A stretch of DNA of 64,000 bases from Lottia gigantea (Eukaryota > Mollusca > Gastropoda > Lottiidae). Of this stretch, positions 23,585-36,280 are shown piece after piece. The notes under the pieces are model-generated. The model worked only from the letters and a program-made list of their open reading frames with translations, did not search any database and was not told the DNA's origin. Each line of letters opens with the position of its first letter. Within the stretch, counting starts at the first letter, position 1. The stretch lies in the NCBI RefSeq assembly GCF_000327385.1, contig NW_008710427.1, positions 1,309,352 through 1,373,351 of the forward strand, given 5' to 3'. The translations under genes and the position numbers were made by a program.

Positions 23585-24395
23585 GTGGGACATTTTGTTA
23601 TAATGTCAATTCTTTTTTTTACACATCTCATGGACCAAATTTATTTTGCCCTCTGTCTGAAATTTTTGGACAGATCACTAAAGTAAATTATATGGTACAG
23701 TCAAACTTTTGACATCACTTCTGGTTCAAACAGAAAATTGATTTCCACTTCTGGTGTAATAAAACCTATACTGATTGGTAGACAACATCATGTAAAAAAA
23801 AAATTCGGACTGGAAGCCATATTGTTATGACACACTTTTGTAAAACTCAAAATGGGGCCTCAAGATAAAATTCGATGTATGTATTTTTAGATGTATGCAT
23901 TTTAGATGTATGCGTAAACTTCAATCTTTTGTGCAAATAACTGGTGGGAGCCAATTTTTTAATTCCACTTTTGTGTTTAGCAAATTCTGGTTGAATGTTT
24001 TTCAAAGTTTGAAGGTTCTCATCTCATGACCTTGACTTTGGTTACCTTGACCTTTCATGGGTCAAAGGTCATTCACCTTGACCATCAGTTGATACTTTCA
24101 TACTTTACCACAGACCTACTTCCGGTTTTATGGCTGTCTGATAACAGTCAAATTCACAACTTTGGATGTGGGTTATTTTTTTTCTTAATGTGCTCTTCAT
24201 GCTCTTTCCATTGATATACATTAAATTGAAATTTAGGATTTTTTGAAATTTTAGTGTTTTTTACCACATTATCTTTTCTATGAGTTGGGTATGTATATCT
24301 TATTACCTATATTATGTAGAAGCTTGAAATTTGGAACACAACTAGAAATTTTGAATATGAATTCACCTATGACAAACAGGTAAGGCACCTCCGGG
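23585..24395 (-). mobile_element. Hairpin-ended element (copy 3, inverted, truncated)
   Basis: Read on the minus strand it ends in a hairpin, GACATT (plus 23589-23594) with AATGTC (23602-23607), then GTCCCAC. This is the same ending as copy 2, whose last bases are GTCCCAC. The body aligns with 17819-18690 in reverse, including 'tttgtcataggt', the AAGGTCA cluster and the ETS-type 'acttccggttttatggc'. The 5' part present in copy 2 is not found. A perfect DR1-type site GGGTCA-A-AGGTCA lies at 24059-24071. The plus-strand frame at 24026-24214 is spurious. Confidence 0.65.
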
Positions 24396-24547
24396 TAAAA
24401 TTACTTCTTATTTACATTTTTAGACAGGGGCATAATTCGCATAGACTACTTTTGTTTTCAAAGGAACCTTGCACACATTTACGTCATCCATTTAACAAGT
24501 TTGTCTGAAAAAGATGTTTCAGCTTTATAGTTGTAACAAAATAAACA

Positions 24548-24616
24548 ATCTTAGCGCTAGGATGTCTTATGTTCTTATCTTCTAACATTGATCCTAGGAC
24601 ATCCTAGCGCTAAGAT
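24548..24616. repeat. Perfect 19-bp inverted repeat
   Basis: ATCTTAGCGCTAGGATGTC (24548-24566) is the exact reverse complement of 24598-24616, with a 31-base spacer. The spacer's last bases, ATCCTAG, repeat part of the arm. It could form a hairpin or be a tiny foldback element. It contains AGCGCT, unusual in such AT-rich DNA. Confidence 0.85.
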
Positions 24617-26473
24617 CATTTCGAGAATACATGGCCAGGTTTTAGAATTTCATTAGTTTAGGAAATACAACTGAATTATTTTCTGAAATAGTCCTTTTCA
24701 TCTCCTAACTATAAATACCATCTCATCCTTACTAGAGAAAGGATATAAGTTTATATATATTGTTTCAAATAACAGTTCAACTAGGTTACATATACACAAG
24801 CAGATTCAGGTCATTGACTTACCAAAACATCCCTTTAATTGTTTACCTAAATCTAGACTTTCTTCAATCACACATAATTTGATTTAATCTTTCACCCCTT
24901 AAGCAGTTGAAGATGGAATGATTGGTAAAATGGTTAAAATAGAATTCGAATGTTGATGTAGCAGAAGAGATGTGATCAACAATACTGAGCTAAATTTTGA
25001 CCATTACGCTTGACTACCTAGGCTTACTATCATCCCTCTTCTATTCTAATTCCATTCAAATTAGTCATGCAAACCATATAATGTTGAACAGTTTTGTAAC
25101 AAGAAACTATTTTATTTATCTAATCACCAAGCTCTAACATTTATTGAATTTAACTGGTTTCGATGGAAACAAAATGATCACTCTTTGTATGCACATTTTG
25201 TGACAATAAAAATATCGCTCTTGGTCCTTCTTACTGTAATTAGACTAAATGAAGAGTCAAACAGATATCTGTAACAGTTTCACAAATTCTTGTGCATGTA
25301 TATCAGTGCAATTTTCCAGTTTGTCTGAAAGTGTCCAATGTATATATAGATAGATTAACCCATTTTGTAACTCCCATTTTCTTATGACATAATAAAATAT
25401 TCTCTCCAAAATAGTAGTTGGTACAAATATCGTTTAGGAAAAGGGTAAATACACCACTTCATCAAGTCTCACTACAGAAGTCAAATTTCCGCCATTTAAT
25501 TTCATTTCTGTGACAATCAGATAAAAGACTTGATTGCTCCAGGCTACCAATTCTCTAATGTCCATAGTCTAGTATAATAAACAGGAAATGAAGACTGGAC
25601 ATCGAAGAGTGAAAAGCAATCATTTTGGTAATTAATGTAGTCCTTTAACAACTTTACGAAGAACTAATACATCGTTAATTTATCGTTAGTAGTGATCAAG
25701 CGATTTACCTTCAGGAACTCCAATAAAGGAAACAAGGCTAAAATAGCTGTTACTTAACTTACAAAACTTATTTTCAAATTTCAAGTTTGTTATCATATCT
25801 TACCAGTAAATCAGTTGTTTATTGTTCAGAATAATCAGTAAATCAACCAATTTCACAATGATTACTTTGAAACTCTAAGAAAATACAGATGTTGAAAAAT
25901 GAAGACCTAGTTATAACACTAAGGCCACTTGTTCATGATTTCATCTGATATAATATATCAACAGGTCATACAATGACAGCAATCAATTACTGATTACCTT
26001 GGGACCCTTATCATACCTTACCACTGGCACAACCTGTCAACAACCATGGAACCAACAAGCACAATAATAGATTATTTTGTCCTCAATAAATAATAGTTCT
26101 TGCTCCATGGACCAAGGCCATTGATTGGTCAGATATTGGATCTGAGGGTATAAAAAGACATGTTGAGTAATATCCAAGACAACTAAGTAAAAACAATGTT
26201 AAAAAAAAAGTCATTCACAATGTGTCAACTCTGCTTACAGTGAATTTTTCTAGATATATATAAATTATGGTTACAATGAATCAATCTGAAATTACCAACC
26301 AAGTTTTCAAAATTGATGTTTGAAATAAATGACAAACCACACATATGTACTTGAATGGACATTTCAACTTCCATGTTAATTTTTCAAAAATTTAACTTCT
26401 GGTTTGTCTATGACTATCGGTATATACAAAAACAGATTTATGAGAGGAAGTGACAACAGATGAAGTTTCAAAA
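24617..26473. other. AT-rich non-coding stretch
   Basis: No gene, RNA or repeat I can support. Confidence 0.55.
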
Positions 26474-26740
26474 AAATGAATTCAAATGAATGCAGTTTTA
26501 CATCCTACTTTACTGCATCATGTTGGCTAATGGAGACAGGGTACGATTTCCAACTGTCAAGGGATCTTTAACCTGTACAGCTTTGGTTTATTGTCTCATC
26601 CATATGACTAGACACCTTTTCAATGCCAGACCTGCATCACTGACAAGGGTAAACGGGTTTGAAAAATCAGAAGGTATCATCTCGATCTATGCAGGGATTG
26701 AAAAGTGGACCTTTGAGTTAGAGATGAAGATTCAAGACTT
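26474..26740 (-). mobile_element. SINE copy, diverged
   Basis: It aligns with 5705-6093 in the same orientation over the tail (AAATGAATGCAGTTTTACAT) and the body, including 'ggatctttaac', 'gacctgcatcactgacaagg' and 'tatcatctcgatctatg'. The B-box region has degenerated (GGGATTGAAAAGTGG) and the A-box region is hardly recognisable, so it is older than the 5.7-kb copy. The 99-residue plus-strand frame at 26490-26789 runs antisense through it and is not a gene. Confidence 0.75.
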
Positions 26741-27714
26741 AATTATCAGTAACACACAATGCTGTATTACTTTGGGTTTGTTGTTTTAGCAGGTACAGTA
26801 AAGTCCCTCCAAACCATATCTTCTATAAAACAACATCCCACTAAACTGACATATTTGAAAAGTAAATATAGGCCACAGTTTAGAAGTTACATGCATTTTG
26901 GTCCAAATACAGTCTGTATTATACAGATATGGAATTGATTTCTATTAAAATTAGTTGAGAATATTCCTTCAATTGTCTTAAACAGCATTAATCAAATAGA
27001 CATATAAAATGGTTCAGTAACATCATGGTGAAGTCAACAGATTAAATGTCATTACAAAGAAAGTATTGGTCAGAGACAAATTGTTTCAATTGCATGTGGT
27101 AATTAGAATTCAGAATTTCTTCAGTAATTTACATGTAAAATAGCAGATTTCCATCATTACAATTTGCGGCATGTTATCTTTAATTACCATTTGGTAATCA
27201 AGAAAGCAGATACGTGGATGTATAGGAAACTTTTCTACAAGGTTAAAAAAATCAAAAATCCTAATAACAGTTATCTTAATGGAACAGAATACATAAAATG
27301 TCTAAATTTATCCAGAAACATATAGGTAGATGTCTCGAAAATATGTTTACTTATCTTCTAACAAAACCCTGAGCTATATTATAGCTAATAAAGGTGTTTT
27401 CTTGATTTCATGTTTTTACAGTTTTAAACATGACATGACATTTAAGAATTTGCTTGTTGTATTTTACTTCAAGAAACCTTTACTGACTCAGCCTATTTCA
27501 CAAGCAATTATCAACAGTAGACACTGATCTGATATTATAAAGAAGAAGAAATAAATATTGGTTAGAGAAAGTAATAGGTATGAAATGAATGACAGGTATG
27601 AGATAAACAAGTACCTAAATATATATACTTGTATCTCTCTGTATATTACTCATGAAAAACATGAACATCAAGTGGTTGCCCACTTCCCTCATAAATTTTC
27701 TGTATATTAAGGGT
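26741..27714. other. AT-rich non-coding stretch
   Basis: Nothing recognisable. The small plus-strand frame at 27330-27527 has no motif. Confidence 0.5.
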
Positions 27715-28421
27715 GGTCGCTAATCTGTGTCGAAATTGTACCAAAAATCTAACCTGTCAATGATATTGTTGATTTAAAGTAACATACAAGCCAACAAATT
27801 TTGATGCATAAGAGTCAAGGGCAATAAATTCCGTTTTTGAAAACTTGACCATGATGTCATTGTAATAGATGATCACCAAATTTCATTAAAATCAGATGAA
27901 ACTTTAGTCTCTATATTGTTCACAAACACATTTTGACACGTTTTACTAGGTCAAATGCAACAACTGGAAAACCGTTCATCAAAAAAATAAATGATTACAT
28001 CAAATTTCATTTAAATCATATAAAAATTTTAGTCTCTATTGTGTTCACCAACAAAGTTTGATGCACTTTTTCTAGATCAAGGGCAATAACTTAAAAAACG
28101 TTCATCGAAGGATCATAAAATTCGAACTTATCCAAGATGTCATCAATATAACTCCAAATTTCTTTAAAATCAGATAAAAACTGTAGTCTCTATTGTGTTT
28201 ACAAACAAATTCTAACAGGTTTTTCCTAAGTCAAGGGCAATAACTAAAAGAACGTTCATCGAAAATTCGTCAAATACAAACTTCACCAAGATCATATTAA
28301 TGTAAATGATCACACGAAATTAATATAAGATAAAAACTGTAGCCTCTATTATGTTCACCAGCCAATTGTGGACGGATGGACAGAGGCGAAGACAATATAC
28401 CACCACATAATATGTATAAAA
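27715..28421 (+). repeat. Dispersed repeat with about four 125-157-bp internal units
   Basis: The phrase 'gtctctattgtgttcac' recurs at about 27908, 28032, 28185 and 28342, with 'caagggcaataac' and 'aacgttcatc' between. The right end, GTGGACGGATGGACAGAGGC then ATGTATAAAAAA, resembles the right end of the second repeat family (13896, 16238), so this is probably a diverged relative. I cannot see the GATAGCTTGCC left end. Confidence 0.6.
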
Positions 28422-31400
28422 AAGTGGCCTCTTCAACCTGATTCACTGACATATTAAAATCATATTGAGGAACCTATCATGCCAAGGTAAAGATAGATTG
28501 AAGGAAGAAACAACCATATGTTCCAAGGATAATAACATAGGATTCTCTTTACCAGTTGAAACTAATGTCACAGATCTTTCCAAGATTACATCATCCTTTA
28601 AAACTGGATCAGTTTGAATGCAGAAAGATGACTTTAACTCATTTTCAATAGCTTTTGATTTTTATATTCATTAAACTGATGTTTCCTTATTGATGTATGA
28701 TTTCTATTATAAATGATTCTGAAAACCTTAAAGATAATTAGGGTACAGTGGACAAAACAAATAACATTTGAAATGTTAAAATCAAATTGTGGCATTATTG
28801 ACTATTCATAGATGACCTTGGTTTGAACTCCACTTATCCAAATCAGTTGGTAAATATTTGTTGATAGCATCAAAGAATGAATATCAAAGACTATGAAAAG
28901 TTCTAGTGGCTTTTCTGTGGTCCCTAGGTCAAAGGATAATTTTTAAACTGTAAGTTGGCTGTTGAGTAAACAAACTGTATTATTACATCTGTATACTACT
29001 GGATATCAAATAATTATTACAAGTTCGGATATGATCTTTTACTCTGGTTTCATGTCAATGCAACTATAGCTAAAAGCTATTTAATTTCAATTCATTCAAT
29101 CTTTCCAAATCTAATGTAGGTATTATGTCATGTGGGTGAAGTTAAATTGAATATCATTATAAAAATAGATGTCTTAATTACCTGATAAATGATGTACTTA
29201 ATAAACCCTGATTCCTGAAATGTTTTGAACTTTTGGAAAATAATTTCGGGTGATAAATCAATAGTTATAATTCTGACAAAATATGCCTCTTTTTATGTCA
29301 GTAAAAACATATTTGCTACTTCTGTTGAACAAATGCTCTTGCTTCAGCAGCACAAGTAATTCCTGTGTAATTAAGTCCTATTTAGTGGTATAGATTGGTT
29401 TTACTTTGATATATATCCATGGAGAAGTCCTGTGACAGTACCGAACTTAGTCCTGCTAAAGGGATGAAAAGTCCTTGCTTTAAAGAAGAACCAGATTGTT
29501 TATGTCCATTAATGTAATATTTAAGACTGGTTGTGACTCAATAACCACATTTGATGAACTAGACGAGAAGTCAGTAATATTACCAAGGACTACTGCTTAT
29601 GGACTTTAATATACATCTTCGATATGTAAAATTTAGATCAGATGCTTTCAAGGATCATTAACCAAATAATTAAGAATAATATTGATTATTTTTGTTTAAT
29701 TGATAAATTAATTATTATGATTAATGATAAGTTATTGAATAATGATAGACAAGTTGATAAAATTCTATAGTTGTATGTTATCAATTAGTTATCTGTGGTA
29801 CATGTATACCTATTGATTGTCATAGCTAGCATGACATAGTTCACACAGTAGATTCCACAAGTTGATTTAGGACATATGTATATCTGTTTACAAACCTCCA
29901 AATTACAAATCAACAGCTCCAGACTTACTTTTACTAATTAAATGGAATTTTTGAAATATAAACTATTAAAAATGTACAGACATTTGATTCAGTTATCTGC
30001 CCTTGACTTAGTTATCTCATTTGGACTGTTGGCTCTGGTGTATGACTATAACTTACTAGACCTGAAAGAATTACTCATCTTTCCTAATTTATTATGTTCC
30101 TGATAATGAAATAGTGAAAAGGCTGTGAAAAGAATCATAAAAAATTCAAAACGACACACCCATTGATATAATTTCAGGAATTCCAGTGCAAAAAGTGCAC
30201 ACCACAAAATAAACTAAAACAAACTATCAACATTGAATTCTGTGTCCAGATTTTATTATTATTTCATCACTCCAGCTTTATAATTTCATACCATAATATA
30301 GATGTCAGAATGGAACAAATATTTACGTATTATAAATAATATTAAATTGATTAAATTTCTACATTTTAAGAATTGATTTTCTCGGGTCTGATAGAATTAA
30401 TTATTAAAATTAAAAGTCAATGGTGGTAAATATAGGAATTTAAAAAATATGTAATTAGCATAGGTCATTTTTTAACAAACATAATGAGGCTATACAACTC
30501 TGTGTAATCCACCACATTGTTCCAGTTCTTGGCATACAGGTTCATATAATAATAAATACAACAGGTTTAGGGGTCTTCATCCTGATAAAAAAAAAACAAC
30601 AAACTGTAAAAGTTGAGCATGAACTTGCTTAATTATTCACTATTGTGGGTAATGGAGAAAAGAAGCTCCGATCATAGTGCATTTGTGTGGTTTGATACAT
30701 TCTGTGGGCTGTAAAACAATTTGAAGATTATTTTAATAATATAATTTCAGGGAAGTTTTACATTTACATATAAAACAAAGTGTCTCGTATGACTACAATA
30801 AGTGTCAACAAGTAAAATATACATCCCTTTTTAACTCACTAAGTATTATTATTAACTTTGTGTTAGAATTCTTATTCAAATCTATATATGGGATCAAATT
30901 TCAGGAAAAACAGAATTAGAAACAGGATTCAATTTAGCTTGGTGATAGATGTCATTATGACATGTAATAATAGAACAATATAGCCTACACAGATAAAACA
31001 AATCTTCACTGTTATCATTAACAAACATTGCTTAATGTTCTTATCTTTCTATTTGACAGACTACAAATTCCTGATCTGTCCAGTAGCAAACAATTTAACA
31101 AACAAACTTAAGGATTGTCTCTGAAGTCATATAGGTAGTATAGCATATAAAACAGTACTGTAATTAAACCTTGACAAGTTTAAAGAAAAACTGAAATAAA
31201 ATGAAGTGTCAAGATACATGAATTGAAATGAAAGTTTTATGTCATCATATTTTTGTCATTAAACAATTCATATTATATAACCTGTTTAATAATGGTTTAA
31301 AGTAGCCATCCTATATCTTTGAAATCAATAGAGCATTCAATAATATTCTAAATGTATAAAATACCTATATTTTACTATTCTGCATCAAAAAGACAATTAA

Positions 31401-34400
31401 CATCAATCTTAAACTTAATCTAATTAATTATCATCTTATTTAGTGCACAAAACTCATATTTCCCATATTTCATAATAAGTATTTGTAAATTATTAAGACA
31501 CTTAAAAATGCTGTCCAAATGAACTTTTATTTCACTGAAAGTCAAAATAGAGAGCTGCAAGAAGACATTTCCGGAGAGATTTATATACATTACAGCACAT
31601 CAATTTAGAAACTTGCAATGAAATCTAGGATTGACATATTTTCTATGTGGTATGTAACCTTTAAGTGTCTACTTTTTATCCGTGCAAACTGTTAAACTTT
31701 ACCAGTACACTAGGATATAGAACGTAGAACAATTCTATCAATTATAGATAATGTTAAGAATATGTAGCTTTAATTGCTGCTATAAAACCTATTTTATCTA
31801 TTCTACAGTCAATATTTGGAAATTGACAAAACAAACTTAGTATTCTATTCTTCCATACATTTATTCACTTCTATTTATTTATCTTAATTCAGACTCTATC
31901 CAAACCAATTTATCTAATTTCTTTTTAACTATAATAGTATAACATAAAAAATACATTCAAATACTATTAGACTAATGGTACCGTTGTATAGACCTGTTGC
32001 CCGTTTCTATTTGTTCCCATCCTATATATACAAACAATATCATCAATATGATTTAATAATCAATAATTATAATATATAGTATATGTCTACCCACAATTAA
32101 TACATAAGTCCATAGATTGAGGGTATAGATTGAGTTTGAATAATTTGACCAATATTTCTACATGACGTTCACTTAGAAAAGAACTAGACTAGACCAGCAA
32201 GAATACAGAAGAAAAACTTTTGAAAGTTTAATGTTCTATGGATCAACAAGGCAAAACAGATAACCTTCTGAAAGGGGGTTCAGGCTGACCTTGAGTATAT
32301 GATCAGTCACTGGATTATGTTGATAGAAGCAGTCTTTATTGAAAACTAAAAAATCATTCTTTCATTACAATACATAGTTCACTTTGAGAAATCCATTTAT
32401 AAAGCTAAGATCTTGTGTAAAATAGTTTGGAACAATTTATTTGTAATTTTTCACAATAGAAGTTATTTATTCCTCTTTTACAGTATCAATCTCTCACTGG
32501 TTATTTAAAAACATATCTTTTAACATATGAAATGTCAGTTATATTTATTAACAAGATCATTAATATATATATTTAAAAAAAATCAATTTCATTACATATC
32601 TTAATAACCATGTAATGTTTCTAAATATATTTTCATCTTTTCTTTTTTAATATAGAATTGGACAGTTGAGCCCATTGTCACGTTTATCACTTTGGTTTTC
32701 CTTATTGTTATCAATTAAATGTCTAACAAAAGCTTTAAAGATAAAAACTTTCAATTCATAAATCTGATCTATTTGACATCTTGAAACATCTTGAATCAGA
32801 TAAATAAGTTGAAAAGTATTTTATTATTGTGGCTTAAGTTTCTTTATAACTCTACTGTACTTTTTAAAAAAATATGAACTTGAACAACATACATCATCAA
32901 AATCTATTGTTGGATCACAGAATTTAAAATAGTCATCTTTGACAGTTGTCTTGATTGGTTTATGGTTAAAATAACTGACATAACAAGAATAAAACAGTCA
33001 AGACAGAGTTATCAAACTTCTTCACAATCTGAGAAGTTAAATATTGGTGAAGCTACTGAGGTGTATCTACTTCTTCCTTAATATAGAGGTCATTTTTCAA
33101 AACTTTATTAAAGGTAAATACATTATTTAAATGTTAAAGGTTAACACTTTAGAATAAAATGAACACAATATAAGAAGATTGAACACTTTATTTGTTTTAT
33201 TGGTAATCTGATTTATTATGTTTCTTGTACGAAATAAACGAATCAAAATTAATGAATCGGTCTTTAATGAGTTTTAAGTAATTACCATTTGATTAGCAAT
33301 TAATCTATTTGACATGACATGCTATTTACACATCGTTAATACAAATAAAAGAATTCATTATCCTAAAATCGACTATTCCATGCTGGTTTTCATTGAATTT
33401 TACCACAAACAAAAAACAAAACATCCAGGCAATTACAACACAAGTTATAATTCTCAAAAGACATGCACCTTCAAACTATAAACATTCTTTATTGAATATA
33501 AATCAACTCTGATGTAATAATCATTTGTTGCACCCAATCTGAAACAACGAACAAAAGTGTGCACACAACAGGCTTTCTTGACAGACTCTTTTCATAATGT
33601 CAACAGATTTATATCCCAAATTTGACAGAAGTGAAAAGAGATCGTGTGGTACCTCCCTTGATATCCATTGACCTTAACAAAATTTAAATGAAAATGACTG
33701 GTTATTTCCAATAAAAATTGATAAAATTCCCTGAACATTTCAAATCAGACAGTTTGAATTTAAGACAAACCTTTGTCAAAAAACATGAAAGAACCATTGC
33801 AATGTTTTCAGTTTTTGTGGCATTGTGTAACCGATTAATTAATAAACTCTGTAAAGGTTAGTTAAGAAGCATTCAGAACATGAATTAATACATAAAAAAA
33901 ACTTCATTTACTTGTAAGAGATAATAATAAAGAATACCAAAGTCTCAAAGCCAGTCGGAAATCTATGGACAGGACATAATCGGGTGAAAAAGCAATTGGT
34001 AAATATCATCACGGAAATGAAAGTAGTTAAGCCCAAAGTAGAACAATATGACAGCCTCTATGCAGCTGATATCCCAAAATTCATTAGGTTATCAAGAATT
34101 TGGTTGTACAATACATGGTTCTAATAGACTGGGACTGTGGTAGAAAACTTGTTAGATTACATTGGCTTTGGATGGAATACAATTTTTATTCTTTTAAAAT
34201 ATACAGAGAATTTTGTCCTCTTTCAGAACTTCAATATGTGCAGTAGTAGAGTATAATAAACTATATATATATTGTTACTGACTTATGATTTTAATATCTA
34301 CCATGTTTTACCAATTTTCGTCCTTTCTAATGAATTCCATATATTTGACCAAATTACAGGTATTTTTTGGTTTAATGAGATCCAGATATATCATCTCTAA

Positions 34401-35011
34401 AACATCAGAAGGTGTCAGGGTACAATTTTCACATACACATGAACACATTGTAGGATTTTTCTTCTTTCATGGCAGATGTAAGCAGACTTACAGGCTTGTT
34501 TAGACTTTTACATGTTCATCTTTAAAAAATCACTGTCAATTTTACAATTTAATTAAGTACAATGACCTTGAATAAGTCATCTTCATTCATAAAACCAGCC
34601 TACCCAGCAGTCAATATACTTGTTTTAACTTTCTATGTGAGATCTCTTTTTAAAAACTGCACCAGGATCTAATGATGTATTAAAGGTATAATGTTATATT
34701 TTTTGAGTAATTCTATGACAAATATTACAATCAAAATCAAAGAAACATCTTGAAATTAGGATCTCAGAAAGTTACAAGCTAATGAATTGGTCCTAATTGG
34801 CCTGATGACCTTGCTGCATGCAATGAGATATTTGTAAGTATAGATGTAACCATCCAGAAGCACAAGACACAACACTTTTTCACATTCTCTCTTCCACCCA
34901 CTTGGCTGCCACTGCAAGCCATGTTGAAATAAAGATAAATACAATCTTTATCAATTCTGTATCAGAAAATTCAAAATTGTGCTTAAAAGCTTTGAATGAT
35001 ATATATTCTTA
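28422..35011. other. Long AT-rich non-coding stretch
   Basis: No supported gene in about 6.6 kb. At 29330-29620 base composition is more balanced, but all frames are broken. Stop-dense DNA and poly-T/poly-A runs prevail. It could be intron or intergenic. Confidence 0.55.
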
Positions 35012-35014
35012 TAG

Positions 35015-35389
35015 AATTCTGATTCTTATATTACTCAATGTCACCATTCCCTCACAGATATGAAGGTGGCGCCCATTAAAAAGGTCATCGCAGAAGAAGA
35101 CACCAACCCTAAAAGTTCAAGACTATACAGGGAGAGCTTTTGGATGAATCAACTAAAAACTATATCACCCTGTGGATTAAATATACAGTTTGATTCTAAA
35201 GTAATCATATTTGTTGCTCCATTCAATAACATTTCTTGCCAAGCATCCCGAATTATCAAAAGATACAGTTACAAAATAAATTTCCCAGTATTTTTTTACA
35301 AAAAATTAGTCATAGCTTATTCGAAAAATAAAAATCTACAAGAAATAGTTGTTCGTGGTCGACTTGACCCCACCGATGATGTAGAGTGA
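35015..35389 (+). pseudogene. GIY-YIG endonuclease-like fragment, likely Penelope-like retroelement relic
   Basis: An open frame of 124 codons runs from 35015 to the stop at 35387. The first Met is at 35060, but resemblance starts upstream of it, at HHSLTDMKVAPIKKV. This is followed by RESFWMNQLKTISPCGLN. Both resemble the C-terminal half of GIY-YIG nuclease domains attached to Penelope-like reverse transcriptases, where 'H(S/N)L.DM.(V/I).PIE' and 'RE.(Y/F)WI..L.T..P.GLN' are typical. The last third, with AYSKNKNLQEIVVRGRL, resembles a NL..(L/I)(V/L) motif I recall in proteins of this group. The N-terminal GIY and YIG motifs and any reverse transcriptase are absent. It is therefore a fragment rather than a whole gene. 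Alternatively it is an exon of a domesticated GIY-YIG-related gene. Confidence 0.5.
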
Positions 35390-35473
35390 TCTAACAGAAT
35401 TAAATATTCTCATTTTCATTGTCTTTGTACTTTATAGTATATAATAGTCTAAAGCAATTTACTTTCTATACCT

Positions 35474-35762
35474 GCAGCCACTAATCGCTTTTCTTCATTA
35501 TTCCAGAAAATTTGAAGCAGTCAGAGTTTTTATGATTCTGTATTTTCCACAGACAAATGTCCCAATAATGTTATTTCCGTAAATGTAGAATATAAGTATT
35601 ATGAATTTCTTTATTAGGTCCAAGAAGATTTATATGATAACCGTTATGATAATTCTTTGATTTAGTTCATTGCATATTAGCATCACAATTATTGTAAACA
35701 TAACTTTACCCTGTGCCAGTGCCTTATATTGAATAGTAAGTGGTTACTCTTCAATCACTCTA
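35474..35762 (+). mobile_element. 289-bp dispersed repeat, copy 1
   Basis: It runs from GCAGCCACTAATCGC to TTCAATCACTCTA and matches 59424-59699 in inverse orientation over its whole length with few differences. The other copy, inside a tandem array, fixes the ends and gives a 6-bp target duplication. I see no pol III boxes, no long inverted ends and no coding capacity, so the class is open. Confidence 0.8.
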
Positions 35763-35807
35763 ATCTCAATGTTATAACATGTATGACAATATTAGTGTCA
35801 TTTATTA

Positions 35808-36115
35808 AAGGGATTGTAAAGAGGTTTTCTGAACTTTTAATGTGCATCGGGCATACTGATAGCATCAATTTGCACCATTCCATTTTTCTTGCAATTCCAC
35901 TAAAACTAATGGGTTTTATGACATCACTAGAGGGGAACTGCCAGAAGCTACTATTAAAATCTATGCATTTCCCCTCTAGCGACATCATAAAACGTGTTAG
36001 TTTAGTGAAATTGCAATAATCCCAGACGTCTGAATGAAATTGGAATGGTGCACATTGAAGCTATCAGTTTCCCTGATACACATAAAAAATTCAGAAAACC
36101 TCTTTACAATCCCTC
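35808..36115. mobile_element. 308-bp foldback MITE
   Basis: Two arms of about 130 bp are imperfect inverted copies. The outer ends are AAGGGATTGTAAAGAGG and CCTCTTTACAATCCCTC. The inner arms meet at AGAGGGGAA / TTCCCCTCT around a loop of about 40 bases. The flanking dinucleotide TA on both sides (35806-35807, 36116-36117) is what Tc1/mariner-type non-autonomous elements leave. It has no coding capacity of its own. The overlapping frames at 35729-36019 and 35755-35988 on opposite strands result from the palindrome. Confidence 0.85.
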
Positions 36116-36189
36116 TAAATCTGTATCCAAATAACTTTATTCATATTATACGAGCTGACATGCAAAAAGTCATTCAGATGGGCTACAGG

Positions 36190-36280
36190 CTACAGGTCCC
36201 TCGACAGTAAAATTGTGTTGCCTGTCTTTATTAGCCTTATAAGGCACAAAAATTTGGATGTAAAACCCCATTCATTTCAT
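36190..36280 (+). mobile_element. SINE tail fragment
   Basis: GGCTACAGGTCCCTCGACAG followed by 'ttagcctta' and ATGTAAAACCCCATTCATTT matches the 3' third of the SINE in plus orientation. The head is missing. Confidence 0.6.

Noticed and set aside
26490-26789. 99-codon plus-strand frame
   Set aside because: It runs antisense through a SINE copy.
29338-29370. Resemblance to the 5' end of U6 snRNA (GCTTCAGCAGCACA)
   Set aside because: The match covers only about 14 bases and the rest of U6, including the ACAGAGA region, does not follow.
35729-36019. Overlapping frames on both strands
   Set aside because: They result from the palindromic MITE.
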